From contig JAHBNG010000021.1 of NCBI GenBank assembly GCA_019217005.1, forward strand, positions 93,282-157,281: a stretch of 64,000 nucleotides of DNA, given 5' to 3'. The notes below the pieces were generated by a model, which saw only the letters and a program-made list of their open reading frames with translations, was not told where the DNA came from and did no database searches. Of the stretch, positions 43,573 through 52,730 are shown in pieces; position 1 is the stretch's first letter, and each line of letters begins with the position of its first letter. The position numbers and the translations under genes were made by a program. This DNA comes from Chloroflexi bacterium TSY (GTDB taxonomy: Bacteria; Chloroflexota; Anaerolineae; Caldilineales; Caldilineaceae).

Positions 43573-44653
43573 ACCCGATTTCGTTCAGTAGGCGCCGTAG
43601 CTCTATCTGGGGAAATTTTGCTGTTTTTTTGTTATCGCCTCGTGTACTTGAGTAGAAGTCGAACATCAAGATGTTAATGTCCCGATATCGGATGATACAA
43701 TCGAGAAACGTTTCGTTTAACTTGATGATGCCACCCGCATGAATCTCCTCAATGTTGTGAAGTAAGCCGGCGATCAAAGCGTGGACATTGTCCGGTAACC
43801 CGTATTTCTCCTTTAATTGACCCTGTTCCTGTTCTGGCAGTGCTTCATACATCTCATAGATCATGTCGCCCAAACAGGACAGAATTTCTCCGTGGTCGTA
43901 GTCCACATGCGCTTCAAAAAATCTCATTTCGTCTTCCCGCAGCGGGAAAGCCCTGTCAAGGACCAAGCCAAAGTCAGTCAGATAGACACGTTTTGCGTCG
44001 GTGAGTACATTGTAGAAGTGGGCGTCGAGGTGGATGATGCCCTTTTTCTTCAAAAAGTCGATTGTGACGCGCAGTTCGTCAAAAGCCCAGTCAACCTCTT
44101 CTGGGTGTTCGAGAAGCCAAGGTTGCAGCACATGCGGTATGTGCTCCAGAAATAAGACCAGCTCATAATTGGCATTGGCTCGATCAAGCATATAGCGCCC
44201 AATATTCTCATTGCCTCCCCAGTACTTGATATATCCCTGACGTTTTTTTTCGTCCACCTCTGCACGCTCACCACCGATCGGAATGATGCGGTAGTGATAC
44301 AACAGCGGAAAGGAGTCGATCTCTCCACTTAACACCCAGTTGGTTGTCTTGATGAGTGTAACGAGTTCGCGATAGACGCCCAAACCAACAGAGCCGAGTC
44401 CATAGTTATAATAGGTTGGTAAGTCATATAGATTGTTTGTTGAGAACATGTTCTCGTACTCGATGTCTGTCACGGGGATACGTTTCACAAAAACATTCGT
44501 ACCGTCAATTTCTAACGTCTGATGTCTACCCCAGCTTGTAATCGGTTCACTGTTATCAAGCACAGATGAGAGTTGTGCGTGATCCATTTGCGCGATTTGC
44601 GAGCTGAGATGGAAATATTTCTGCATTCGCTTTTGGTCAGGATTTTTGGTCAC
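43556..44653 (-). CDS. Protein-kinase-like phosphotransferase
   Basis: 365 residues. GTG start at 44653, six bases after AAAGGAG; the frame further upstream lies in a MITE. Kinase-fold landmarks: FVKRIPVTDIEYE (candidate ATP-binding Lys), catalytic loop IIHLDAHFYNVL (Asp with Asn five residues on, about 207) and the metal-binding LTDFGLVLD (about 226). There is no clear glycine loop. A C-terminal 120-residue helical domain follows. The target could be a protein or small molecule. The same C-terminal domain is repeated as a fragment downstream. Confidence 0.8.
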   Translation of the reverse strand: MTKNPDQKRMQKYFHLSSQIAQMDHAQLSSVLDNSEPITSWGRHQTLEIDGTNVFVKRIPVTDIEYENMFSTNNLYDLPTYYNYGLGSVGLGVYRELVTLIKTTNWVLSGEIDSFPLLYHYRIIPIGGERAEVDEKKRQGYIKYWGGNENIGRYMLDRANANYELVLFLEHIPHVLQPWLLEHPEEVDWAFDELRVTIDFLKKKGIIHLDAHFYNVLTDAKRVYLTDFGLVLDRAFPLREDEMRFFEAHVDYDHGEILSCLGDMIYEMYEALPEQEQGQLKEKYGLPDNVHALIAGLLHNIEEIHAGGIIKLNETFLDCIIRYRDINILMFDFYSSTRGDNKKTAKFPQIELRRLLNEIGFVSDA

Positions 44654-44707
44654 CGTGTTCTCCTTTGATATTCGCAATAATCTCACGCAATTCCGTATCC
44701 ACATCAG

Positions 44708-44862
44708 GGGGTGGTTCATTTTAGGCGGACAATTAGGTTTACATTTTTGCAAAGAGAAAAGATGTTTATATTTTCTAATTTGAGCCATGCTCAGGCAGAA
44801 AATGACCTCATATAGATTTTTGTCTATGTATCAAAAGTGTAAACCTAATTCTGAACCACCCC
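44708..44862. mobile_element. MITE-2, subtype II, copy 3
   Basis: 155 bp with the same GGGGTGGTTC/GAACCACCCC ends but a different middle (TTTTGCAAAGAGAAAAGATG; GAGCCATGCTCAGG). Flanked by an exact 8-bp duplication CACATCAG (44700-44707 and 44863-44870). A second subtype II copy is at 61177. It lies just upstream of the kinase-like gene. Confidence 0.93.
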
Positions 44863-44870
44863 CACATCAG

Positions 44871-45252
44871 CCACTCTAAACTGTGCATCGGGTGGGGCGC
44901 AGCGGCCAGTTCTCAAAGCGCCAAATTTTGCGTGGGCCGCCCCATCTCCGCTTCACAGACGGCCGAGAATTCATCCGCTGGCACCTTGCCCATCTTGTTA
45001 TGAAACATACCCATACGACAGCAACCCACATCCATGGTTACAGCGTTACAAGTGCCTCCGTGGTGAATCTGTTGGCTCAACCGGATCTCAGGGGGTAGAC
45101 CCGCTTTGGTTTCGATACGGCTCTGCCACTCAACCGGCGCTAGCCATTTTCGAGTTTGTCAACCCCTTGGATTCCTGAAGAGCCAATCTGTTCACATGCA
45201 TTCAACGAACCCTCATTAGAATTCTCAATTAAACTTTACAATTCACAATGCG
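44871..45252. other. Intergenic region with a coding-like minus-strand stretch
   Basis: From about 45160 down to 44937 the minus strand is open for about 75 codons with plausible composition (KWLAPVEWQSRIETKAGLPP; IHHGGTCNAVTMDVGCCRMG), but no start codon lies at its head. It may be a fragment of a lost gene. No homologue is recognised. The remaining sequence is AT-rich with AATTCTCAATT-like repeats. Confidence 0.35.
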
Positions 45253-47013
45253 TTATATCCTTAACTGCATATAATACAGATTCGCATAAGCACCACCTTG
45301 TATAATCAACTCCTCATGCGTTCCTTGTTCAGCAATTCCGTCATCGGTTAAGACAATGATTCGCTGGGCATTTCTGACCGTGGACAGACGGTGGGCGATG
45401 ACAAGCGTTGTGCGGTTGTCGGTTAACTTCTCCAATGAATCTTGAATGGCTCTTTCACTTTCGTTGTCCAGCGCGCTCGTTGCCTCATCAAAAATCAGAA
45501 CGGGAGGATCTTTTAAGAAAACGCGTGCAATACTCAACCGTTGCTTTTGTCCGCCGGAAAGCTTGACGCCTCGTTGACCAATGTCTGTCTCATACCCATC
45601 TGGTAACGCCATAATGAAATCATGCGCATTCGCCTTTTTGGCTGCCGCAATGATTTCCGTCTTTGTTGCATCCAGTTTGCCATAGCGGATGTTGTCTGCA
45701 ACTGTTCCCGCAAACAGATAGACATCTTGATGGACAATGCCGATGTTCTTGCGCAGAGAGCGTAGGCGAATCTCTCTGATATCCCGCTCATCGAGCAGTA
45801 CACTGCCCTTATTTACATCATAAAAGCGAGGAATCAGCGAACAGAGGGTGGTTTTCCCCACGCCGGAAGCCCCAACCAAGGCCACATATTCGCCAGCTTT
45901 GATATCCAGGGATGTGTTCCGCAAGACATAGTCCTTGCCCTTGTTATAGGTTTTATAGGTAAAGCTGACGTCTCTAAATGACACATTTCCCTCAACGTGC
46001 GTCAGTTCAACGGCATTGGCCGCGTCTGGGATATCCGGCTCCACGTCGAGCACGTCCATAAAGCGGTCAAAGCCGGTGATCCCTTCTTGATAAAGCCTGG
46101 CGAAATTGCCAAACCGCTTGATTGGTTCAATCAGGAGACCGATATAGAGTAAAAAGGTCACTAAATCGGCCAAATCCAATGTCGCATTCACAATCGCAAC
46201 GCCACCAAAGACAATGACGGCAATGGTCATCAGTTGTGTAAAACCGATTAACCCTTCATAAAAGATTGTCTCGCTGCGAATGCTCTCTCTTCTGCTTTCG
46301 ACCAGACGATTGTCTTCATGGGCAAACTTCTTTTTTTCGATTTCTTCGTTTGTAAATGAGTGGACAACCCGAATGCCTGCAAGCGTATCTTCCGCTTGTG
46401 TATTGATGTCGCCGATTCTCTCCCTGCTTTGCCGCAGCGCAACATTCATCTTCTTGTTAAAAAAGACCGCGTGAAGAGCCATCACCGGCAAGAAGAGAAA
46501 GACAATGATGGCCAGTTTCACATTGATCGTGAGCAAGATTATGAGCGCGCCGACAAAGTGTAGACATGAAATGACGATATCTTCAGGACCATGATGAAAC
46601 AATTCGCCAAGAGCAAACGTGTCATGGGTAATCCGCGTCATCAACTGTCCGGTTCTTTGTTCATCGTAAAAACCGAACGAAAGTTTTTGATAATGATCAA
46701 ACAACTCACCACGCATGTCGCGCTCCATCATTGCCCCCATCACATGCCCTTGGTAAGCGACAAACATATTGCAGAGCGTATGAACAATGACGAGGGCTAG
46801 CATGACTGCACCCATTGCATAGATCTGATTGAGCGTGGTGGGCGTGATGTCATCCAAGAGATTTTTGGTGACGTACCTTACGCACAACGGCAGGATCAGC
46901 GCAATGACCGACACAATCATCGCACCAGCCATATCAGCGAAAAACATCCCTAAATAAGGTTTGTAGTACGAGAAAAATTTCTTGCTTCGAGAATTCACAA
47001 ATGTTCCTTGCAC
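45253..47013 (-). CDS. ABC exporter (fused permease-ATPase), homodimer type
   Basis: 586 residues with six helices, then ATPase motifs all canonical: Walker A GASGVGKTT, Q-loop GIVHQD, signature LSGGQKQR, Walker B VLIFDEATSALD and H-loop VIAHRL. Full conservation suggests it works as a homodimer, in contrast to the pair at 23431-26987. GTG start at 47013. The family exports lipids, peptides or drugs; the substrate is unknown. It is followed by unrelated sequence and has no partner gene. Confidence 0.93.
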   Translation of the reverse strand: MQGTFVNSRSKKFFSYYKPYLGMFFADMAGAMIVSVIALILPLCVRYVTKNLLDDITPTTLNQIYAMGAVMLALVIVHTLCNMFVAYQGHVMGAMMERDMRGELFDHYQKLSFGFYDEQRTGQLMTRITHDTFALGELFHHGPEDIVISCLHFVGALIILLTINVKLAIIVFLFLPVMALHAVFFNKKMNVALRQSRERIGDINTQAEDTLAGIRVVHSFTNEEIEKKKFAHEDNRLVESRRESIRSETIFYEGLIGFTQLMTIAVIVFGGVAIVNATLDLADLVTFLLYIGLLIEPIKRFGNFARLYQEGITGFDRFMDVLDVEPDIPDAANAVELTHVEGNVSFRDVSFTYKTYNKGKDYVLRNTSLDIKAGEYVALVGASGVGKTTLCSLIPRFYDVNKGSVLLDERDIREIRLRSLRKNIGIVHQDVYLFAGTVADNIRYGKLDATKTEIIAAAKKANAHDFIMALPDGYETDIGQRGVKLSGGQKQRLSIARVFLKDPPVLIFDEATSALDNESERAIQDSLEKLTDNRTTLVIAHRLSTVRNAQRIIVLTDDGIAEQGTHEELIIQGGAYANLYYMQLRI

Positions 47014-47263
47014 ATTTGATCAGATCTTAAATTGTGGGTAGAGCTGCTTTTTCTCTGAGAAACCAAGTAGCTTATACATTTTGTGGTCGATCACCTCGTT
47101 TTCTGTATGCGATCAGTTAGGTTTTTATCAACCAATATCTTGCACAACGGGCAAGAAGTCGTTGAACGTGACACGATGTTTATCTCATTCATCTCATTCA
47201 TCCTATCATCTCATTCATCTTGCCCAAGTAGAGCCTCACTTAGCTGATTAACTGCGCTCCATC

Positions 47264-47815
47264 TTATGACGAGCGATGGAGTCGTTTCGCCATGAGGATG
47301 TCTCCCGGCAAGTTCGCGACAATCTGTTTTGATATCAGCCCCGTAATGTCAAAACCCTTCTTGAGATAAAAATTAGCTGACGCAACGGTTGGATTGGCAT
47401 AGAGATAGAGCGCTAAGATTTCCCGATCCTGTGCCTTCTTGACTGCCCGATCCATCAGCTCGGATCCAATGCCTTTTCGGCGAAAATCTCGGTCAATAAA
47501 GAGCGCTACAATTTCGGCAGATTGATCACTTCTCGCCGGACCAAGAATGACGAAACCCGTTAATCTGTCCTGATGAAATGCACCGATCATGCAACCACCT
47601 TGATCGAGAGCTGGTTTCCAAATGCGAATGCGCTTCTCTGTTCCGACTTTTCCCCAAGCAGGGTTGCGTTTGGGTGGATCCAGATGTCGCAGCTTCGCCA
47701 CAATGCCAAAGCCAGACCCATCTGGCTCGGCCACATACTCCGCTTCGATCACCTCTTCCCGATTGACCTCTCCAATACGGGAGATTTCGTCGACGGTCAT
47801 TTCTCGATAGTTCAT
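47264..47815 (-). CDS. GNAT-family N-acetyltransferase
   Basis: 183 residues behind a GGAGGGG site. Acetyl-CoA binding motif A: IVALFIDRDFRRKGIGSELMDRAVKKA. The following segment LALYLYANPTVASANFYLKKGFDITG is motif B. The substrate is unknown. First downstream gene after the exporter in a long minus-strand run of methyl- and acetyltransferases. Confidence 0.9.
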   Translation of the reverse strand: MNYREMTVDEISRIGEVNREEVIEAEYVAEPDGSGFGIVAKLRHLDPPKRNPAWGKVGTEKRIRIWKPALDQGGCMIGAFHQDRLTGFVILGPARSDQSAEIVALFIDRDFRRKGIGSELMDRAVKKAQDREILALYLYANPTVASANFYLKKGFDITGLISKQIVANLPGDILMAKRLHRSS

Positions 47816-47836
47816 ATAGTTTCCCCTCCCTTCAAC

Positions 47837-48610
47837 TCACCTGCTGGCCACAAACACAGCCAGTCCATGCCCCGATTCGTCACGTAACTCCCATGTGAGA
47901 TCGACTTGCGAGAAACCTGCTTCCCACAAAAGACACTCCTCAGTCTCTGGACTCAACGTGACGTCGTAATTCCATTCGGCCTTATCCCCTCCGGGCAGTG
48001 TCGAGATATATGCCCGATACCACCGCAGAACTTCCCGTTCCTTCTCCACACTTGTGGATTGATCCCCCTCAATGTACTTCCCATTCGGTTTGAGCACCGT
48101 CCGAACAGTCCGATACAGGTCGAGTTTTGTCTCTGGTGCCAGGTGATGAACCGTGAGTGTGGCGATCACGTAATCAAACCGTTGCTCACCCAGAGGCAAA
48201 CCAACGTACGACCGCTCGATCAGCTCGATCTGCGAAAATCTCTCACGGAACTTCCTACGCAGTTCGGCAAGCATCCCTGACGCCAAGTCGATGCCCGTCA
48301 CGCGGGCATTCGGCAGTTTGGCGAAGATTTCTTCCAATTCAAGTCCCGTGCCGCAGCCCAAGACGAGAACGCGCACTTCAGATTCTGTCCGCTCAATCTG
48401 TTCTGCGACAGCCCGATAGAGAGGATCTGCGTCGGTGCCAAAGACCGCGTCCCAGACCGAAGCTGTAGAGCTGAAGAAATCTCTCAGCTCCTCGATTCCG
48501 TGAAGCCACTCCGGCGCACCTTCAATTTTTGGTCCAGGAGCAGTGCGGATACTACGCAGAATTCTCTCAAGCTCCTGCTGCGCTTTGTCTTTTGGATTCT
48601 TCTTGTGCAT
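47837..48610 (-). CDS. SAM-dependent methyltransferase
   Basis: 257 residues of class I Rossmann type: VRVLVLGCGTGLELEEIFAKLP (SAM motif I), ARVTGIDLASGMLAELRRK, FDYVIATLTVHHLAPETK and VLKPNGKYIEGDQ. The C-terminal ELRDESGHGLAVFVASR is typical of the group. Its ATG follows the stop of the upstream methyltransferase by two bases, implying an operon. The substrate cannot be inferred. Confidence 0.9.
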   Translation of the reverse strand: MHKKNPKDKAQQELERILRSIRTAPGPKIEGAPEWLHGIEELRDFFSSTASVWDAVFGTDADPLYRAVAEQIERTESEVRVLVLGCGTGLELEEIFAKLPNARVTGIDLASGMLAELRRKFRERFSQIELIERSYVGLPLGEQRFDYVIATLTVHHLAPETKLDLYRTVRTVLKPNGKYIEGDQSTSVEKEREVLRWYRAYISTLPGGDKAEWNYDVTLSPETEECLLWEAGFSQVDLTWELRDESGHGLAVFVASR

Positions 48611-48612
48611 AT

Positions 48613-49056
48613 TTATTGGATCGGATTACCGATCATATTATTGGGTGAACCCAATCCATAAACAGCCAGCCATCCACTAGGCGATAGAAGATGAGAGAGG
48701 GAGAGCAGGAACTTTTGCTTATTCAACCAATGGAAACCGTTTCCAACAAAGGCCGCATCAATCGGACCAATATCTGATGGCAAGGATTCTGCACGGCCAA
48801 TCTTGAACTCCACATTTGGCAAGTTCCTCCTGGCAATCTCAATCATTGCTCGCGAAACATCAATCCCAATTACCCTTTTAGAGATTTGCATGAGTGGCTC
48901 TGAAGAATGTCCCGTTCCACAAGCCACATCTAACACAACTGAGAAGGGTTCACTCTGACCAATTTCCTTGACAAAGAGAGTAATAATCGCTCCATGAAGC
49001 TGCGGCCTGCCATTGTCATATCGGGTCGCAATTGATCGATTTTCAAAATGTCTCAT
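48613..49056 (-). CDS. Short SAM-dependent methyltransferase (probably C-terminally truncated)
   Basis: 147 residues from ATG 49056 (MRHFENRSIATRYDNGRPQLHG), preceded by GGGAAG; upstream ATGs at 49077-49080 are alternatives. Contains VVLDVACGTGHSSEPLMQISKRVIGIDVS and later AAFVGNGFHWLNKQKFLLSLSHLLSPSGWLAVYGLG. The protein then ends after NNMIGNPIQ, about 90 residues short of related methyltransferases, so only the Rossmann core remains. It may be a truncated gene. Confidence 0.72.
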   Translation of the reverse strand: MRHFENRSIATRYDNGRPQLHGAIITLFVKEIGQSEPFSVVLDVACGTGHSSEPLMQISKRVIGIDVSRAMIEIARRNLPNVEFKIGRAESLPSDIGPIDAAFVGNGFHWLNKQKFLLSLSHLLSPSGWLAVYGLGSPNNMIGNPIQ

Positions 49057-49194
49057 CGTGTTTTCTTCCCGCCACATCATGTAAACTTCGGACGTTCGTC
49101 TCTCGACAAGAAAGGAATGGACACACCCAAGGAATGAGAGTCCAAGAACCTTCATTAAACATTTAGCAATTCGACAATTCAGCAATTTAACAAT

Positions 49195-50052
49195 TTAACA
49201 ATTCGTTCGATCCTTTTGCGCAACAAGAACAAACATGTCTCCCTGCGCTGAATCTATATCGCCCATCAACGATGAAAACCGCCGAATGTTCGCAAATCCA
49301 ATTGACTCGAGAAGTTGTCGATAGTCCTCTTCCGTGTATGCCTGCAATGTTTCAGCATGTCTTGTGACCTCTGCCGTCGCAACGTCGATGATGTAGTGTC
49401 GTGTGATGGTCGATTGACTCTCGACATCCCAGAAATGCTCCTGTAACCAGAGATGTGCAGAATCCGAAAACAACCCTTCCCGTGCTGCACGCCACCTTGT
49501 TGGAGCATCAGCCTTTTCCCGGACACCATCAAACGTATGCGGTTCAAGCAGAATCAGTGCACCTTCTTTCAGAGCATTCCATGATTTGCGCAAGAGTTCT
49601 CGGGCTTCTTCTGCACGAAACACATTGAATTCGCCATTGATGAACATCACAAGATCGAAATCTTGACCGTACTTGGCTTGCCGAATATCCGCATGACGAT
49701 AGTCGATTGTCAGCTGATTAGTTTCAGCCTGTGACTGTGCATAGACAATGGAGGCTGGCGCAAAGTCGATGCCAACACAGTCATGCCCCAAGCGCGCCAG
49801 TCGTTTGGTATAGAGGCCCGGGCCACAGCCCAGATCCAGAATACGCGACAGCATTTGCGCAAGGAATGTGAAGTTGATCCAGTCAACATGTTTGTCAATC
49901 GTGGCGAATCGACGGCTGGCCGCATCGTGGGCTTGAGAGAGATGTTCATCCAGCATTCGTTTGCTAAACGCTGGGTCATTCCACGGGATTTTGTCTCCAT
50001 CCGCCCAAGGTTGGGGCGGCATTGTACGGTTAATAATATCTTGAAGAATCAT
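49195..50052 (-). CDS. SAM-dependent methyltransferase
   Basis: 285 residues from ATG 50052, five bases after AGGAG; the frame is open further up, but without a ribosome site. Motif I: ILDLGCGPGLYTKRLARLGHDCVGIDFAPASI. Then YRHADIRQAKYGQDFDLVMFINGEFNVF and a post-motif region GALILLEPHTFDGV. Between this and the next genes lie repeated AATTCAACAATTC-like octamers. Confidence 0.9.
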   Translation of the reverse strand: MILQDIINRTMPPQPWADGDKIPWNDPAFSKRMLDEHLSQAHDAASRRFATIDKHVDWINFTFLAQMLSRILDLGCGPGLYTKRLARLGHDCVGIDFAPASIVYAQSQAETNQLTIDYRHADIRQAKYGQDFDLVMFINGEFNVFRAEEARELLRKSWNALKEGALILLEPHTFDGVREKADAPTRWRAAREGLFSDSAHLWLQEHFWDVESQSTITRHYIIDVATAEVTRHAETLQAYTEEDYRQLLESIGFANIRRFSSLMGDIDSAQGDMFVLVAQKDRTNC

Positions 50053-50198
50053 TTTGTCTCCTGAATTCAATATAGAGTCGAAGGACACTCATTAATCATT
50101 CGGCAATTCAACAATTCTGCAATTCAACGATTCGTTCAGCGCTGATCACCAAAGCCTGGTAGAAGCGAACGCCAATCCCCACCGTCACCCAAAGGCAT

Positions 50199-50720
50199 TC
50201 ATTTGAATTGACACTCCATGTAAATATCCTCCATTGTCTCCTCATTGCCATCATCACTGAATACAGAGCGAGGTCGAAATCCCTGTGCAAGATAAAAACC
50301 GATAGCCGAATCAGTGGGAACGGCATAGACACCAATGGCTTTGGCACCTCTCTCTCTCGCACGTTCAAGAATTTGTTGAAACAGCATTTGTCCGATGCCA
50401 CCTCTACGATATTCCCGCGTGACATGAATCGACACGAGCAATGCCACACCATCCTCACGGGGATAACGAAGGCTTGTCATCCCAACAATTTGGCCGTCAA
50501 CAAAAGCGCCGTAGAGACAATCGATGCCGACGTAATCCCGCCAATCCTTCAAGTTTTCCTGCCAATGTTCAACTGACCAGTTTGGTCGGTCCCATGCTTT
50601 TTCCTCTGTTTCAAGCTCGTTCGAGCGAAATCGGTAGACTAGGTTGCCCGTTTCGGCGATGTCAATATCGCAAGCCAACCAAATCTCGTCTTTTGTCAGT
50701 TGTCGATAGTCAATCTTCAT
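50199..50720 (-). CDS. GNAT-family N-acetyltransferase
   Basis: 173 residues from ATG 50720, four bases after the stop of the upstream methyltransferase, so translationally coupled. Motif A: VALLVSIHVTREYRRGGIGQMLFQQILERARERG. Motif B: GVYAVPTDSAIGFYLAQGFRPRS. The longer open frame upstream overlaps the methyltransferase and is rejected. Confidence 0.9.
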   Translation of the reverse strand: MKIDYRQLTKDEIWLACDIDIAETGNLVYRFRSNELETEEKAWDRPNWSVEHWQENLKDWRDYVGIDCLYGAFVDGQIVGMTSLRYPREDGVALLVSIHVTREYRRGGIGQMLFQQILERARERGAKAIGVYAVPTDSAIGFYLAQGFRPRSVFSDDGNEETMEDIYMECQFK

Positions 50721-50724
50721 AGTG

Positions 50725-51582
50725 TCACCCCTGCACTGGATAGAAATGGACATGCTCTCTACGCCACGCAAAGACCCGCACATGTTCTTGGAACCGGATG
50801 CCCTTTGATGTCGTATTATATCTGGCATATAGTTCCAGTGCCGCGCGATCCCGTTCTCGTTCATAGGGCAACGGTCCACCCATACGCCAATCCCCAAGCT
50901 GCCAAGGCACATTGATCACCTGCGCTTCCAAATGGTCGACATCCCGAAAGTACCAGTCGAAGAAGTAGTTCTTGACGCTAATCGGAACAAAGTCCAATTC
51001 GGCCATCTGGTTCAACAAGATCTGGTCACTGTAGTCGTGGCCATAGGCGTAATAGGTGTGAGGTTTGCGCCCCATAATTTCGTGAAACTGATAGGCCGAA
51101 AAATACCCTCCAATCTCTTGGAAAAATAGTGCGTTTTCTTTCAGCTTGCGTGCCAGGGCTGCGTTGAGATTGGGGCCGCTCTCGGTGAACGCAATGTCGA
51201 ACGTATTGTCGGGAAGCTGGTTCACCTGGGCTTCGTCGACAATATTGCCGTGGATGAGCGTGACGTTGGAGAGGCCGGATGCGTCTACGCGTGTCCGTGC
51301 CGCTTCAAGCAACGCTGCATCCTCATCAATTCCCCAAGCTTCGACGACTTTGGGCGCAAACTTGCACAGTGTATGACCAGGACCACAGCCAACGTCCAAA
51401 ATCTTGCTCTCTGCTTGGACAGATTGAGCCAACAGTCGTTTGACTTCCCCGAGTGGGTCTTCTCCGTAATATTCAACTAGATAAGGCGATGCGTCGGTAT
51501 CGAAACCAACGTAATCACCATATCGTTCGCTAAGTTCAGCATCGAGTTCTTCGAGAGTTTTTTGTGTTGTATTGCCAGACAT
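50725..51582 (-). CDS. SAM-dependent methyltransferase
   Basis: 285 residues. Motif I: SKILDVGCGPGHTLCKFAPKVVEAWGIDEDAALLEAAR. Then NVTLIHGNIVDEAQVNQLPDNTFDIAFTESGPNLN and a C-terminal lobe with HEIMGRKPHTYYAYGHDYSDQILLNQMAELDF. It is co-transcribed with the acetyltransferase at 50199. The substrate is unknown. Confidence 0.9.
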   Translation of the reverse strand: MSGNTTQKTLEELDAELSERYGDYVGFDTDASPYLVEYYGEDPLGEVKRLLAQSVQAESKILDVGCGPGHTLCKFAPKVVEAWGIDEDAALLEAARTRVDASGLSNVTLIHGNIVDEAQVNQLPDNTFDIAFTESGPNLNAALARKLKENALFFQEIGGYFSAYQFHEIMGRKPHTYYAYGHDYSDQILLNQMAELDFVPISVKNYFFDWYFRDVDHLEAQVINVPWQLGDWRMGGPLPYERERDRAALELYARYNTTSKGIRFQEHVRVFAWRREHVHFYPVQG

Positions 51583-51612
51583 AGTTAAATCAATCCTATA
51601 AGATAGTAATTG

Positions 51613-52602
51613 TCAATCACTTTGTTCACAGTCTCTAACCCAATTTAGCAACCGACGTGAACAATCGAATCCGAAACGTTCATATAACCGCATCATTTCG
51701 TGTTGGATCAGCCCCGTATCGCCAACTGCCAAGGGATACTTGGCTCGTTGCATGGCGCGTAGCAAGTGTTCAAACAAAGTCGTGCCAACTCCGCGTTTGC
51801 GATACGGGGGAAGAATGCCAGGGATCCCAATCACGCCGTCTCGATAACACTCCATGAGACCGACAACGTCTCCATTCACTTCTGCAACCAAACGAATATC
51901 AGCGTTCTCATTAGATAACCACTCGACCAATTGCTGCTCTGATGGTTCCCCTTCATAGGCAAAGGAGGCACTCTCGCGAAAGATCCGCTGTATCGCACCC
52001 ATATCACCATCTTGCACTGTGCGAACGGTCAGCTCGTGATTCAACGGAAGGTTTGGTAATGGTTCGGTCAAATCAAGCTGGGCAAAGATTGAATCATATG
52101 TAAACGGCTCCCGATCAGAGTAGGGTGCAAACGTAAATCGCTCACGATTGACAAAACCTAGTTTGCTAAACAGGCGCGTGGCAGCGGGGTTAAAGCTGTA
52201 GCCGTATGCTGTGACCAATTGACCACCTTTGTCTGCAAAATCAGCCAGAATCGTCTGCAATAGCTTCGTTGCAATTCCCTGCTCCTGAAATTCAGGCACA
52301 ACCGCAATCCGACTTTGCCCCCAATCTTCATGCGTGACGCTGAAGTGTAGGATGGCAGTTTTGTCTACGTTTGACAAAGTTGTTTGCCGACAAGCAGCAT
52401 AGCCAATCACATCACCCGACAGCCGGATCGCCCAGATCGTTTGGAGCGGCTGTTGCAACCAATCCCGTACTTGCTCAACCCTGAGTGGTTGATAGCGATA
52501 ACAGGCAGGCAGTTGTGTCGCCCATTCGGAAAAAGCACTGTTGTGAATGCGGACAAGGGCTGTCTCTTCTCCAGCTTGCAGATGTGAAATGTGAAGGTTC
52601 AT
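51613..52602 (-). CDS. Tandem double GNAT acetyltransferase
   Basis: 329 residues with two GNAT domains. The first has IAVVPEFQEQGIATKLLQTILADFADKG and FNPAATRLFSKLGFVNRERF. The second has IGIPGILPPYRKRGVGTTLFEHLLRAMQRAKYP and MMRLYERFGFDCSRR. Double-GNAT proteins include mycothiol synthase and several antibiotic-modifying enzymes; this one is not assigned. The start MNLHISHLQAGEETALVRIHN is well placed. Confidence 0.9.
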   Translation of the reverse strand: MNLHISHLQAGEETALVRIHNSAFSEWATQLPACYRYQPLRVEQVRDWLQQPLQTIWAIRLSGDVIGYAACRQTTLSNVDKTAILHFSVTHEDWGQSRIAVVPEFQEQGIATKLLQTILADFADKGGQLVTAYGYSFNPAATRLFSKLGFVNRERFTFAPYSDREPFTYDSIFAQLDLTEPLPNLPLNHELTVRTVQDGDMGAIQRIFRESASFAYEGEPSEQQLVEWLSNENADIRLVAEVNGDVVGLMECYRDGVIGIPGILPPYRKRGVGTTLFEHLLRAMQRAKYPLAVGDTGLIQHEMMRLYERFGFDCSRRLLNWVRDCEQSD

Positions 52603-52645
52603 TTTCTTGCCCCTCCTTTACAGCATAATCACGGGCACAAGCAAT

Positions 52646-52707
52646 CAGTAGACCGCAATCGTTAGATTCTTCGCTCCACTCGGGAATGACACGATTGCTG
52701 TCTACTG
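52646..52707. mobile_element. Mini-MITE with CAGTAGACCGCAATCGT ends, copy B
   Basis: 62 bp. It is a shorter version of copy A (32364) in the opposite orientation: CAGTAGACCGCAATCGTTAG at one end and CACGATTGCTGTCTACTG at the other, with GCGAAGAATC/GTCATTCC inside on the complement. It sits between two minus-strand genes. Confidence 0.75.
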
Positions 52708-52730
52708 GCAATAGACGAGAGAATGGCGTC

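Noticed and set aside
43556..44653. Aminoglycoside phosphotransferase as the specific call
   Set aside because: The HLDxxxxN and DFG motifs are shared by several kinase-fold families and no substrate-specific motif was seen.
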